DNA of 64,000 bases, taken from Streptomyces vinaceus. Its GTDB lineage: Bacteria > Actinomycetota > Actinomycetes > Streptomycetales > Streptomycetaceae. Positions 8,851 to 16,788 of the stretch are shown here, one piece after another. Under the pieces are notes generated by a model that had not been told where the DNA came from, did no database searches, and saw only the letters and a program-made list of their open reading frames with translations. The stretch spans positions 2,737,001 to 2,801,000 of the forward strand of contig NZ_CP023692.1 of assembly GCF_008704935.1 (NCBI RefSeq), read 5' to 3'. Position 1 is the stretch's first letter; the number at the start of each line of letters is the position of its first letter. The translations under genes were made by a program, and so were the position numbers.

Positions 8851-10470
8851 TCAGTCGAGCTCGACGTGTGCCAGGTCGATGCGGCCCTGGGCGTCGACCC
8901 GGACGTTCTTCACGGCCTTGGAGTAGGCCACGGAGGACATGTAAGTGAAGAGCGGGATGTACGGGAGGTCCCTGATGACGATGTCGTCGGCCTGTTGGTA
9001 GAGCGTCAGGCTCTCGGCCGGGTCGGTCGCCCGGTCGGCCGCGGCGAGGACGGCCTCGAACTCGTCGTTCCCGTAGCGCCCGAAGTTGGAACCGTTGGCG
9101 ATGGCCTCCTTCGAGAAGACCGGGCGCAGGTAGTTCTCCGCCGCCGGGTAGTCCATGGCCCAGCCCATGCGGAAGGCGCCCTTGAACTTCTGGGACTTGA
9201 CGTCGTCGATGAGGGCCCCGGAGCTCGGGTACGGCTTCGCGGTCACCTCCAGGCCGAGGTTCGCCCTCAGCTGTGCGGCGACGGCCTCGATCCACTCCTT
9301 GTGGCCGCCGTCCTCGTTGTAGCCGAGCTCCAGTTCGTTGCCGGGTATGCCGCCGGCGTGCTCGAACAGCGCCTTCGCCTTGACCGGGTCGTAGAGGCCG
9401 GCCTCGCCCAGGGCGCCCCGGCGGTAGCCGGGGACGATCGGGCTGATGAAGTCGTCGGCGGGCTTGCGGGTGCCCTGGAAGACCTTCTTGGAGATGGCCT
9501 CCCGGTCGATGGCCATCGAGATCGCCCTGCGGATCTCGACCTTGCCGAAGGCCTCGGGATTGGCCTCCAGCGGGAGGCCGAGGTAGCCGACGGACGCTTC
9601 CGGCTTGTAGACGTAGCGGTCGCCGAACTCCTCGGCGACGGTGTCGAGCGCGGAGACCGGCAGCTTGTCGGTGATCTGCACGGCGTTCTTGTGCAGGTCG
9701 CCGTAGGCGGCGTCCAGGTCGTCGTAGATCTTGAAGGTCACGGAGTCCAGCTTGGCGCGGCCCTCCGCCGGGTACTTGTCGTACTTCTTGACCTTGATCT
9801 GCTTGCCGTGCTCCCAGGTGCCGTCCATGCGGAACGGACCGTTTCCGACCGGGGCCTCCCCGAAGCCCTTCGGGTCCGCCTCGAACGCCTTGGGCAGCGG
9901 GTAGAAGGCGTCGTACCCCAGCATGGTCCAGAACTGGGGGAACGGTGCCTTCAGGGTGACGGTGAAGGTCCTGTCGTCGAGGACCCGCAGGCCCCTGAGC
10001 TCCTTGGCGGCAGGCGTTCTCCCCTTGCCCGGGGCCAGTTCGTCAGAGCCCTCGATCTTCGAGAAGAAACCCATCGCCTCGGCGGTGTTCTCCTGGTCCG
10101 CGCCCCAGTTCCAGGCGCGGACGAAGGACTGTGCGTCGACCTTCTCGCCGTTGTGGAACGTGAACCCGTCCTTGATCCTGATCGTCCACGTCTTCGAGTC
10201 GGTGGTGTCGACGGACTCGGCGATCGCCAGCTTCGGCTCGCTGGTCTTCGGGTCGTACGTGACCAGGCCGGTGAACAGCGCGTGGAGGACCTCGGCGCCC
10301 TCGGACTCAGCCGTCTCCTGCCCCACCAGCCCGTGCTGCGGCTCACCGAGCACCACGGTGATGCGCCCGCCGGTCCTGGCGGTCCGCCCGTCCTCACCGG
10401 TACCGCAGGCCGTGGCGGCCATCGCCAGGACGAGGGCACCGACGATCCACTGGGCACTCGCTGTGCGCAT
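8851..10470 (-). CDS. orphan peptide-binding lipoprotein between the two importer operons
   Basis: 539 residues, family-5 solute-binding protein with signal peptide and lipobox ending A-A-T-A-C (Cys22). The ATG at 10470 has AGGAG ten bases upstream. Conserved features include the V-G-N-G-P-F motif and the Q-x-x-D-I-V-I-R-D-L-P-Y-I-P-L-F region near the C-terminus. It has no dedicated permease or ATPase genes. It lies just downstream of operon 2, separated from it by a strong hairpin, so it may feed peptides to either neighbouring importer. It is closely similar in plan to the operon 1 and 2 binding proteins, suggesting a further duplication. Confidence 0.9.
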   Translation of the reverse strand: MRTASAQWIVGALVLAMAATACGTGEDGRTARTGGRITVVLGEPQHGLVGQETAESEGAEVLHALFTGLVTYDPKTSEPKLAIAESVDTTDSKTWTIRIKDGFTFHNGEKVDAQSFVRAWNWGADQENTAEAMGFFSKIEGSDELAPGKGRTPAAKELRGLRVLDDRTFTVTLKAPFPQFWTMLGYDAFYPLPKAFEADPKGFGEAPVGNGPFRMDGTWEHGKQIKVKKYDKYPAEGRAKLDSVTFKIYDDLDAAYGDLHKNAVQITDKLPVSALDTVAEEFGDRYVYKPEASVGYLGLPLEANPEAFGKVEIRRAISMAIDREAISKKVFQGTRKPADDFISPIVPGYRRGALGEAGLYDPVKAKALFEHAGGIPGNELELGYNEDGGHKEWIEAVAAQLRANLGLEVTAKPYPSSGALIDDVKSQKFKGAFRMGWAMDYPAAENYLRPVFSKEAIANGSNFGRYGNDEFEAVLAAADRATDPAESLTLYQQADDIVIRDLPYIPLFTYMSSVAYSKAVKNVRVDAQGRIDLAHVELD

Positions 10471-10506
10471 GGGTGGTTGGCTCCTCGGCAGTCGCGTTCG
10501 GTGGGG

Positions 10507-10559
10507 CGGGAAACCGGAAGGGGCCCAGCCGATCCCGGCTGGGCCCCGTCCGTTTCCCG
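10507..10559 (-). terminator. long hairpin between ATPase F (operon 2) and the orphan binding protein
   Basis: An inner 11-bp perfect stem (ggggcccagcc / ggctgggcccc, 10520-10547) is extended by an outer arm (cgggaaac-c-gga / tccgtttcccg) with one bulged base. It begins three bases after the operon 2 stop at 10563 and ends before the orphan binding protein ATG at 10470. It probably terminates or attenuates operon 2, or stabilises its 3' end, while allowing some read-through. Confidence 0.8.
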
Positions 10560-10562
10560 GGA

Positions 10563-11615
10563 TCAGATGGCCAGGACGGCCTTCTCCTCCGCGAAGTGGC
10601 ACGCCGACTCGTGCGCGGCCAGGGAGTTCACGCCCTGGAGGCGCGTCGGGATCGCCAGCAGCGGCTCCTCCGTGGCGCAGCGCTCCTCCGCCTTCCAGCA
10701 GCGGGTGCGGAAGCGGCAGCCCGACGGCGGGTTGGCCGGCGAGGGGACGTCACCGGTGAGGATGATCCGCTCGCGGCCCTCGCGGGCCTCCGGGTCGGGG
10801 ACCGGGACGGCCGACAGCAGCGCCTGCGTGTACGGGTGCGTCGGGTGGTCGTAGATCTGGGTGTCGGTGCCGATCTCGGCCATCTTGCCCAGGTACATGA
10901 CGCCGACGCGGTCCGAGATGTGCCGGACGATCGAGAGGTCGTGCGCGATGAAGATGTAGGAGAGGTCGAACTCGTCCTGAAGCTTCTCCATCAGGTTGAT
11001 GACCTGCGCCTGCACCGACACGTCGAGCGCGGAGACCGGCTCGTCGCAGATGATGATCTCCGGGTTGAGCGCGAGGCCGCGGGCGATGCCGATGCGCTGG
11101 CGCTGACCGCCGGAGAACTGGTGCGGGTACCGGTTGATGTACTCCGGGTTGAGCCCGACGACGTCGAGGAGTTCCTGCACCTTGCGGCGCCGGTCGCCCT
11201 TGGGGGCCACCTCGGGGTGGATGTCGTAGGTCTCGCCGATGATGTCGCCGACCGTCATGCGCGGGTTCAGCGAGGTGTACGGGTCCTGGAAGACCATCTG
11301 GATGTTGCGGCGGACGGCCTTCAGCGCACGCCCGGACAGCTTGGTGATGTCCTGACCCTTGTAGAAGACCTCGCCGGCGCTGGCCCGCTCCAGGTTCATC
11401 AGCAGCTTGGCGACGGTGGACTTGCCACAGCCGGACTCGCCGACGATGCCCAGCGTCTCGCCCCTGTACAGGTCGAAGCTGATGCCGTCGACGGCCTTGA
11501 CCGCGCCGACCTGCTTCTTGAACAGGATGCCCTGGGTCAGCGGGAAGTGCTTGACCAGATTGCGGACCTGGAGGATCGGCTCGCGCTCGGGGGCGTTCTT
11601 GGTGAGCTCAGCCAT
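10563..11615 (-). CDS. oligopeptide ABC importer ATPase, F-type (operon 2)
   Basis: 350 residues. It has Walker [10 protein letters not shown], signature F-S-G-G-Q-R-Q-R, Walker B I-I-I-C-D-E-P and the C-terminal Cys-containing extension C-R-F-R-T-R-C. Walker B here reads I-C-D-E-P where the operon 1 copy reads V-A-D-E-P, a mild change outside the catalytic Glu. The ATG at 11615 overlaps the preceding ATPase stop in the same ATGGCTGA arrangement as in operon 1. The long shared blocks with the gene at 2100 (for example the identical run from the signature through the H-loop) show recent common origin. Confidence 0.93.
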   Translation of the reverse strand: MAELTKNAPEREPILQVRNLVKHFPLTQGILFKKQVGAVKAVDGISFDLYRGETLGIVGESGCGKSTVAKLLMNLERASAGEVFYKGQDITKLSGRALKAVRRNIQMVFQDPYTSLNPRMTVGDIIGETYDIHPEVAPKGDRRRKVQELLDVVGLNPEYINRYPHQFSGGQRQRIGIARGLALNPEIIICDEPVSALDVSVQAQVINLMEKLQDEFDLSYIFIAHDLSIVRHISDRVGVMYLGKMAEIGTDTQIYDHPTHPYTQALLSAVPVPDPEAREGRERIILTGDVPSPANPPSGCRFRTRCWKAEERCATEEPLLAIPTRLQGVNSLAAHESACHFAEEKAVLAI

Positions 11616-12663
11616 GGAGCTGCTCCTTCCAGAAGTGGCAGGCGCTGGCGCGGCCGGGCAGCTCGGAGCCGTCCTGCTCGCTGACCACCTGGAGCAGGGG
11701 CACGTCGGTACGGCAGACGTCCTGCGCGACGGTGCAGCGCGGGTTGAACGAGCAGCCGGTCGGCAGCCGCAGGAGGTTGGGCGGCAGGCCCTTGATCGCG
11801 AAGAGCTCCTGGCCCTTCTGGTCGAGGCGCGGGATCGAGTCCAGCAGACCACGGGTGTACGGGTGCGCGGGGCGCTTGTAGATCTCGTGCACCGGGGCCG
11901 TCTCGACGATCCGGCCGGCGTACATGACCGCGATCTTGTCCGCGACGTCGGCAACGACGCCGAGGTCGTGGGTGATCAGGATCAGACCCATGTTGAGCTC
12001 GCGCTGGAGCTCCGCGAGCAGGTCCATGACCTGGGCCTGGACGGTCACGTCGAGGGCCGTGGTCGGCTCGTCGGCGATGATCAGGTCCGGCTCCAGCGCG
12101 ATCGCCATGGCGATCATGATGCGCTGGCGCATACCGCCGGAGAAGTGGTGCGGGTAGTCGTCCACTCGCTCCTTCGCCGCCGGGATCTTGACCTTGTCCA
12201 TCAGCTCGATGGCCTTGAGGCGGGCCGCCTTCTTCGACAGGCCCTGGTGGACGCGGAACATCTCGCCCAGCTGGTAGCCGACGGAGAGTACCGGGTTCAG
12301 CGAGGAGAGGGCGTCCTGGAAGATCATGGCGATCTTCCGGCCGCGCAGCTTGCGCCGCTCCTCGAAGCTCATCTTGAGCATGTCCTGGCCGCGGAAGAGG
12401 ATCTCGCCCTGCGGGATCTTGCCGGGAGGCATGTCGAGGATGCCCATGATGGCCTGTGCCGTCACGGACTTGCCCGAGCCGGACTCGCCGAGGACGGCGA
12501 GGGTCTCGCCGGCGCTCACGCTGTAGTTGACGCCGTTGACGGCCTTGGCCACGCCGTCGCGGGTGTGGAACTCGACGTGCAGGTCGCGCACCTCAAGGAG
12601 CGGGCTCTGCTGGTTCCCGTCACGCGGGGAGGGAACAGTGCTGGTGTTGTCCATGGTGATCAC
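11608..12663 (-). CDS. oligopeptide ABC importer ATPase, D-type (operon 2)
   Basis: 351 residues from the GTG at 12663, which has AGGAGG about six bases upstream; an ATG three codons later (12654) is an alternative but is 15 bases from that site. Walker A G-E-S-G-S-G-K-S, signature F-S-G-G-M-R-Q-R and Walker B L-I-I-A-D-E-P are all intact. Compared with the operon 1 copy, it has about 17 extra polar residues at the N-terminus and a longer C-terminal Cys-region (V-S-E-Q-D-G-S-E-L insertion). Downstream it overlaps the F-type ATPase by eight bases. Confidence 0.9.
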   Translation of the reverse strand: MITMDNTSTVPSPRDGNQQSPLLEVRDLHVEFHTRDGVAKAVNGVNYSVSAGETLAVLGESGSGKSVTAQAIMGILDMPPGKIPQGEILFRGQDMLKMSFEERRKLRGRKIAMIFQDALSSLNPVLSVGYQLGEMFRVHQGLSKKAARLKAIELMDKVKIPAAKERVDDYPHHFSGGMRQRIMIAMAIALEPDLIIADEPTTALDVTVQAQVMDLLAELQRELNMGLILITHDLGVVADVADKIAVMYAGRIVETAPVHEIYKRPAHPYTRGLLDSIPRLDQKGQELFAIKGLPPNLLRLPTGCSFNPRCTVAQDVCRTDVPLLQVVSEQDGSELPGRASACHFWKEQLHG

Positions 12664-12674
12664 GTACGCCCTCC

Positions 12675-13622
12675 TCAGCGCAGCTTGGGGTCGAGGGCGT
12701 TGCGGACCGCTTCGCCGAGCATGATGAAGGCGAGAACGGTGATGCTCAGCATGATCGAGGGGTAGAGCAGGATGTGCTGGGCCACTCGGATCTGCGCGGC
12801 ACCGGCGGAGATGTCCACACCCCACGAGATGGTCGGGGCCGCGAGACCCAGACCCAGGTAGGACAGGGTGGCCTCGGCCGCGATGTAGCCGCCGAGAGCG
12901 ATCGTGGACACCACGATCACGGGCGCCATGGCGTTCGGCAGGATGTGTCGCAGCAGGATCCGGCTGGTGCCGGCGCCCAGTGCCTTGGCGGCGTGCACGT
13001 AGTCGGCCTGCTTCACGGTGATGACCGAACCGCGCATGACGCGGGTGATCTGTGTCCAGCCCAGGAAGGCCAGGGCGAAGACGACCGTCCACACCGTGCG
13101 CTTGGTGAAGGCCTGGAGGACGACCATCGAGCCGAGCAGGAAGGGGATACCGAAGAAGATGTTGGTGATCCCGGAGATGAGCGTGTCCGTGAGCCCGCCG
13201 AAGTAGCCGGCGATCATGCCCGTGATGCCGCCGACGAGGGTGACGATCGCGGTGACGCAGGTGGCGACGATGATCGAGGCCCTGGTGCCGTAGATGAGGC
13301 GCGCGTAGACACTGCGGCCTTGGCCGTCGTACCCGAGCCAGTCGGGCGTACCGACCTTAGAAAGCTCCGGCTTGCCCAGGAAGTGGTGGACCAGATCGCC
13401 CTTGGTGGGGTCGGCACTGGTGAACCAGCCCGGGAAGACCGCGATCACCAGGAGGACGAAGATCAGCGCTGCGGAGACGACGAAGTACGGGTTGCGACGC
13501 AGGTCGGCCCACGCGTCGCCCCACAGGCTGCGCGCCTTCTCGTGGGTGACGGGCGCGATCGCGTCGACGGGTGCCAGGGCGCCCTCGGTCGAAACGGCTT
13601 CGGTCTTGGTCATGTCAGGCAT
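12675..13622 (-). CDS. oligopeptide ABC importer permease, C-type (operon 2)
   Basis: 315 residues, DppC/OppC-type permease with an N-terminal cytoplasmic stretch of about 45 residues, first helix N-P-Y-F-V-V-S-A-A-L-I-F-V, an extracytoplasmic loop and five more helices with the EAA region (A-A-K-A-L-G-A-G). The ATG at 13622 overlaps the permease B stop (ATGCCTGA); a second in-frame ATG lies three codons on. It lacks the long Pro/Glu-rich extension of its operon 1 partner but keeps the E-K-A-R-S-L-W segment just before the first helix, so the extension was gained or lost after duplication. Confidence 0.92.
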   Translation of the reverse strand: MPDMTKTEAVSTEGALAPVDAIAPVTHEKARSLWGDAWADLRRNPYFVVSAALIFVLLVIAVFPGWFTSADPTKGDLVHHFLGKPELSKVGTPDWLGYDGQGRSVYARLIYGTRASIIVATCVTAIVTLVGGITGMIAGYFGGLTDTLISGITNIFFGIPFLLGSMVVLQAFTKRTVWTVVFALAFLGWTQITRVMRGSVITVKQADYVHAAKALGAGTSRILLRHILPNAMAPVIVVSTIALGGYIAAEATLSYLGLGLAAPTISWGVDISAGAAQIRVAQHILLYPSIMLSITVLAFIMLGEAVRNALDPKLR

Positions 13623-14547
13623 ACCGGATCCTCGGGTCCATGACCGCGTAGAGGAGGTCGACGAGCAGGCTGGCTATGAGGTAGACGACGACCAGGACGG
13701 TGACGACACCGACCACGGTCAGTCCCTCGCGTCGGATGACCGAGTCGTAGATCAGCCCGCCGACGCCCTTGACGTTGAAGATGCCCTCGGTGACGACGGC
13801 GCCACCCATGAGGGCGCCGATGTCGGTACCCAGGAAGGTGACGACGGGGATCATCGAGTTGCGCATCAGGTGCACACCGATGACGCGGCGCTTCGGAAGA
13901 CCCTTGGCGACGGCGGTGCGCATGTAGTCCGCGCGCAGGTTCTCGGCCATCGACGTGCGGGTCAGGCGGGCCACGTAGGCCAGCGACAGCGAGCCGAGCA
14001 CGATGGACGGCGCGATGAGCTCGGCCCACGTCTCCTTGTTGCTGACGTTGGGGTCGATCCAGCCGAGCTGGAAGGCGAACACCGACTTGACGATGAAGCC
14101 GAGCACGAAGACCGGCATCGAGATGATCAGCAGCGTGAGGATCAGGACCAGGTTGTCCACCAGCTTGCCGGCCTTGAGGCCGGCGACGATCCCGAGGGCC
14201 AGGCCCAGGACGATCTCGATGGCGAAGGCCAGGAAGGCGAGCCGGAGGGTGACCGGGAAGGCGGAACCGATGACGTCCGTGATCTCACGTCCGCTGCGGA
14301 TCTGCTGTCCGAAGTCGAAGTGGAACAGGATGCCGGTGATGTAGTTGTAGTACTGCTGCCACACCGGCAGGTCCAACCCGTGCTCGTGCCGGAGTGCGGC
14401 CAGCGTGGCGGGGTCGGCGCCCTTGTCACCGAAGAGTCCGGCCACGGGGTCGCCGGGCAGGCTGTAGACCATAAAGAAGATAAGCGCGGTCGTCCCGAAG
14501 AAGACCGGGATCATCTGGAGCAGTCGTCGTGCGACATAGCGCCCCAT
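13615..14547 (-). CDS. oligopeptide ABC importer permease, B-type (operon 2)
   Basis: 310 residues beginning M-G-R-Y-V-A-R-R-L-L-Q-M-I-P-V-F-F, matching the operon 1 start. Two adjacent ATG codons (14550 and 14547) follow GGAGG; I prefer the second because the first leaves a one-base spacer and the operon 1 homologue starts at the equivalent Met. Six helices and an EAA loop (A-V-A-K-G-L-P-K-R) are visible. It is separated from the upstream binding-protein gene by 174 bases holding two hairpins, so its expression may be set lower than that of the binding protein. Confidence 0.92.
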   Translation of the reverse strand: MGRYVARRLLQMIPVFFGTTALIFFMVYSLPGDPVAGLFGDKGADPATLAALRHEHGLDLPVWQQYYNYITGILFHFDFGQQIRSGREITDVIGSAFPVTLRLAFLAFAIEIVLGLALGIVAGLKAGKLVDNLVLILTLLIISMPVFVLGFIVKSVFAFQLGWIDPNVSNKETWAELIAPSIVLGSLSLAYVARLTRTSMAENLRADYMRTAVAKGLPKRRVIGVHLMRNSMIPVVTFLGTDIGALMGGAVVTEGIFNVKGVGGLIYDSVIRREGLTVVGVVTVLVVVYLIASLLVDLLYAVMDPRIRYA

Positions 14548-14584
14548 CATGCCTCCGTAGAAGATGCGGCAGAGGCAGCCGGAC

Positions 14585-14641
14585 GGGCCCTTTCGCCACG
14601 CACGCACGTGACGGAACCGTCACTGCGTCGCGAAAGGGCCC
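14585..14641 (-). promoter_or_regulatory. intercistronic hairpin A, binding protein to permease B (operon 2)
   Basis: A perfect 12-bp outer stem (gggccctttcgc / gcgaaagggccc) encloses an inner perfect 7-bp stem (gtgacgg / ccgtcac). It lies between the stop of the binding-protein gene (14722) and the start of permease B. In other SBP-first importer operons such structures stabilise the upstream message or attenuate transcription, giving excess binding protein. That role here is inferred. Confidence 0.7.
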
Positions 14642-14662
14642 CCCGGGCTCTGCATTTAGGCC

Positions 14663-14697
14663 CGGATGCGGGCCGGCTCCCCGCCGGCCCACATCCG
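14663..14697 (-). promoter_or_regulatory. intercistronic hairpin B, binding protein to permease B (operon 2)
   Basis: An 8-bp stem (gggccggc / gccggccc) with a 5-base loop, extended beyond one mismatch by a further 6 bp (cggatg / catccg). It is the first structure met by RNA polymerase after the binding-protein stop and lies 21 bases before hairpin A. Confidence 0.65.
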
Positions 14698-14721
14698 TCG
14701 AGCGGAATTACGCTGTGGGAC

Positions 14722-16359
14722 TTACTTCTTGACCTCGACGCCTTCGAGGATCGGGTCGCCGTCCTGGGCGTACTTCACGTTCTGGACCTTCTCCGAGAAG
14801 CCCGCGTTGACCTTGTAGTACCAGAGCGGGATCGACGGCATGTAGTTGACCAGGTCCTTCTCCACGGCCTGGTACGCCTTCACCGACTCGTCGAGCGACG
14901 CGGCCGTGTCGGCAGCGGCGATCTTGGCGTCCAGGTCGGGGTTGGAGAACCCACCCTGGTTGCCGCCCGCGCCCGTGCGGAACAGGTCGCTGATGAAGTT
15001 GGCGTTCACCGGGTAGTCGAGGACCCAGCCGGAGCGGTAGATCGACTTGACCTGCTTGGTCTTACGGGCCTGGAGGTCGGCCTGGAAGTCCGGCTTGGCG
15101 TCACCGGTGCACTTGACGCCGGTGGCCTGGGTGATGCTGTTGCAGACAGCGTCGACCCATTCCTTGTGACCGCCGTCCGAGTTGAACTGGATGGAGATCT
15201 CGTTGTTCGGAACGCCACCGCCCGCGGCGATGAGCTCCTTGGCCTTGGCCGGGTTGAACTTGGTGATGTCACCGGTGGCGTTCGGCGTGTAGCCGAGGAC
15301 GCCCTTGGCGACCCAGCCCGTGGCCGGCTCGCGGGTGCCCTGGAGCACCGTCTTGGTGATGGTGTCGCGGTCGATCGCCATCGACAGGCCCTGGATGACC
15401 TTCGGGTCGACCGGCTTCGGGGTCTTCCACTGGTCGGCGTAGAAGGCGATGGCCAGGGTCTGGATCGCGGAGTACGCCTGGTCCACGGCGCGGTTGCCGA
15501 GGTCGTTGCGGTAGACCGGGAGGTCCTTCGGGCCGATCTGACGCAGGACGTCGACGTTGCCCGACTTCAGGTCCTCGTAGGCGGTTTCGAGGGTGGAGTA
15601 GTTCTTGAGGATCACACCACCGTTCTTCGCCTTGTTCTCGCCCTTGTAGTCGTCGAAGCGGGTGAGCTCGATCTGCTTCTTGTGCTCCCACGACTTGAAC
15701 TTGTAGGGGCCGTTGCCGACCGGCTTCTCACCGGCGGCCTTCGGGTCCTTGTAGAAGGACTCGGGCAGCGGGGAGAAGACCTCGTAGCCGAGCTTGTACG
15801 CGAAGTACGGCACGGCGTTGGCGAGCTCGATGGTGAAGGTGTTCTCGTCGACGACCTTCAGACCCTCCAGCGCCTCGGCGGTGGGCTTGGCGCCCTCGGC
15901 CTCGGGGTGGAGCGCCTCGTAGCCCTTGATGTCCGCGAACCAGGACGCGTTGCCCTGCTTGTTGTTGATGTTCGCGGCCCAGTTCCAGGCCTTGACGTAC
16001 GAGTCGGCGGTCACCTTGGTGCCGTCGTGGAAGGTCCAGCCCGGCTTGAGCTTGACGGTCCAGAGCTTGCTGTCCTTGGACTCGACGGACTCGGCGTTGA
16101 CCATGGTCAGCTTGCCGTCGGCGTCGTAGTCGACGAGCTGCGAGAACAGCCCGGACATGACGATCGAGCCGTTGGACTCCATCGTGTCGGCCGGCTGGAG
16201 GAGCTTCTCGGGCTCGCCCACCTCGACGGAGTAGATGCCGTTCGGGTCAACCTCACCCTTGCCGGCGGCGTCGCCCTTGTCGTTGCCACCGCAGGCGGTC
16301 GCAGCCAGGGCGACGACAATCGCGCCCGCTACCCACTTGGCGCTCTTGGCACCGCGCAT
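14722..16359 (-). CDS. peptide-binding lipoprotein (operon 2, BldK-neighbourhood)
   Basis: 545 residues, family-5 solute-binding protein with signal peptide M-R-G-A-K-S-A-K-W and lipobox A-T-A-C (Cys23), then a Gly/Asp/Lys linker. The ATG at 16359 has GGAGG about six bases upstream; 39 upstream in-frame codons lack support. It leads operon 2 and is the gene nearest typA. In S. coelicolor the bldK peptide importer, needed for aerial mycelium, lies next to typA as I recall, so this operon is the positional candidate for bldK. However, the order I remember there (permease, lipoprotein, permease, two ATPases) differs, so I do not assign the symbol. Confidence 0.9.
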   Translation of the reverse strand: MRGAKSAKWVAGAIVVALAATACGGNDKGDAAGKGEVDPNGIYSVEVGEPEKLLQPADTMESNGSIVMSGLFSQLVDYDADGKLTMVNAESVESKDSKLWTVKLKPGWTFHDGTKVTADSYVKAWNWAANINNKQGNASWFADIKGYEALHPEAEGAKPTAEALEGLKVVDENTFTIELANAVPYFAYKLGYEVFSPLPESFYKDPKAAGEKPVGNGPYKFKSWEHKKQIELTRFDDYKGENKAKNGGVILKNYSTLETAYEDLKSGNVDVLRQIGPKDLPVYRNDLGNRAVDQAYSAIQTLAIAFYADQWKTPKPVDPKVIQGLSMAIDRDTITKTVLQGTREPATGWVAKGVLGYTPNATGDITKFNPAKAKELIAAGGGVPNNEISIQFNSDGGHKEWVDAVCNSITQATGVKCTGDAKPDFQADLQARKTKQVKSIYRSGWVLDYPVNANFISDLFRTGAGGNQGGFSNPDLDAKIAAADTAASLDESVKAYQAVEKDLVNYMPSIPLWYYKVNAGFSEKVQNVKYAQDGDPILEGVEVKK

Positions 16360-16788
16360 GGGTTTCCTCCTCATGAGTCCACTGTTTGATGTGCGGGACA
16401 CATGAACGTTTCGCCGACACCCCTGACGGCGAGTTGAACAGTGCCCCGAGTGTGCTCGTGAGTCGACGCTCCCCACAGCGTGTGACCCATTGACCCGAGC
16501 TCAATGGAGCCATCCTCAGGGACGCCCTGACCGTAAACCACACTTAACTGGTCTCGTTTTCACAACATCACCGCATGGCGAAAACCCGAAATCCGGACAA
16601 ACGGATAGGAGACAGACACGTGCGAAACGGACTGTTAGTTCATCTTCCGGATTGTCACGGTCGGTATGCGGACACCGTGGACACTGGAACGCAATAATCC
16701 GGTTGACAAACGCCAACAACCCCTCCCCCACGAAACCGTGGTGGAGGGGTTGCGGGTGGAACGACGGCCCGACCGGACCGACTTGCGG
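16360..16788. other. gap between typA 3' end and operon 2 (leader of the binding-protein gene)
   Basis: 429 bases without a supported gene. The portion nearest 16788 holds the typA terminator hairpin (16717-16752). The remainder is markedly AT-richer than the coding DNA and should contain the promoter and a long untranslated leader for operon 2, read leftward. Several TTGTGA/TTGTCA-like hexamers occur on the minus strand, but none has a well-spaced -10, so I do not annotate a promoter. Confidence 0.5.
16717..16752 (-). terminator. terminator hairpin after typA
   Basis: caacccctcc / ggaggggttg paired arms with an inner cacg/cgtg closing stem and a 4-base loop, starting 37 bases beyond the typA stop codon at 16789. 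Confidence 0.75.

Noticed and set aside
16360..16716. Search for a bldK-type promoter and BldD/BldC boxes
   Set aside because: No confident match by eye; annotated only as a leader region.
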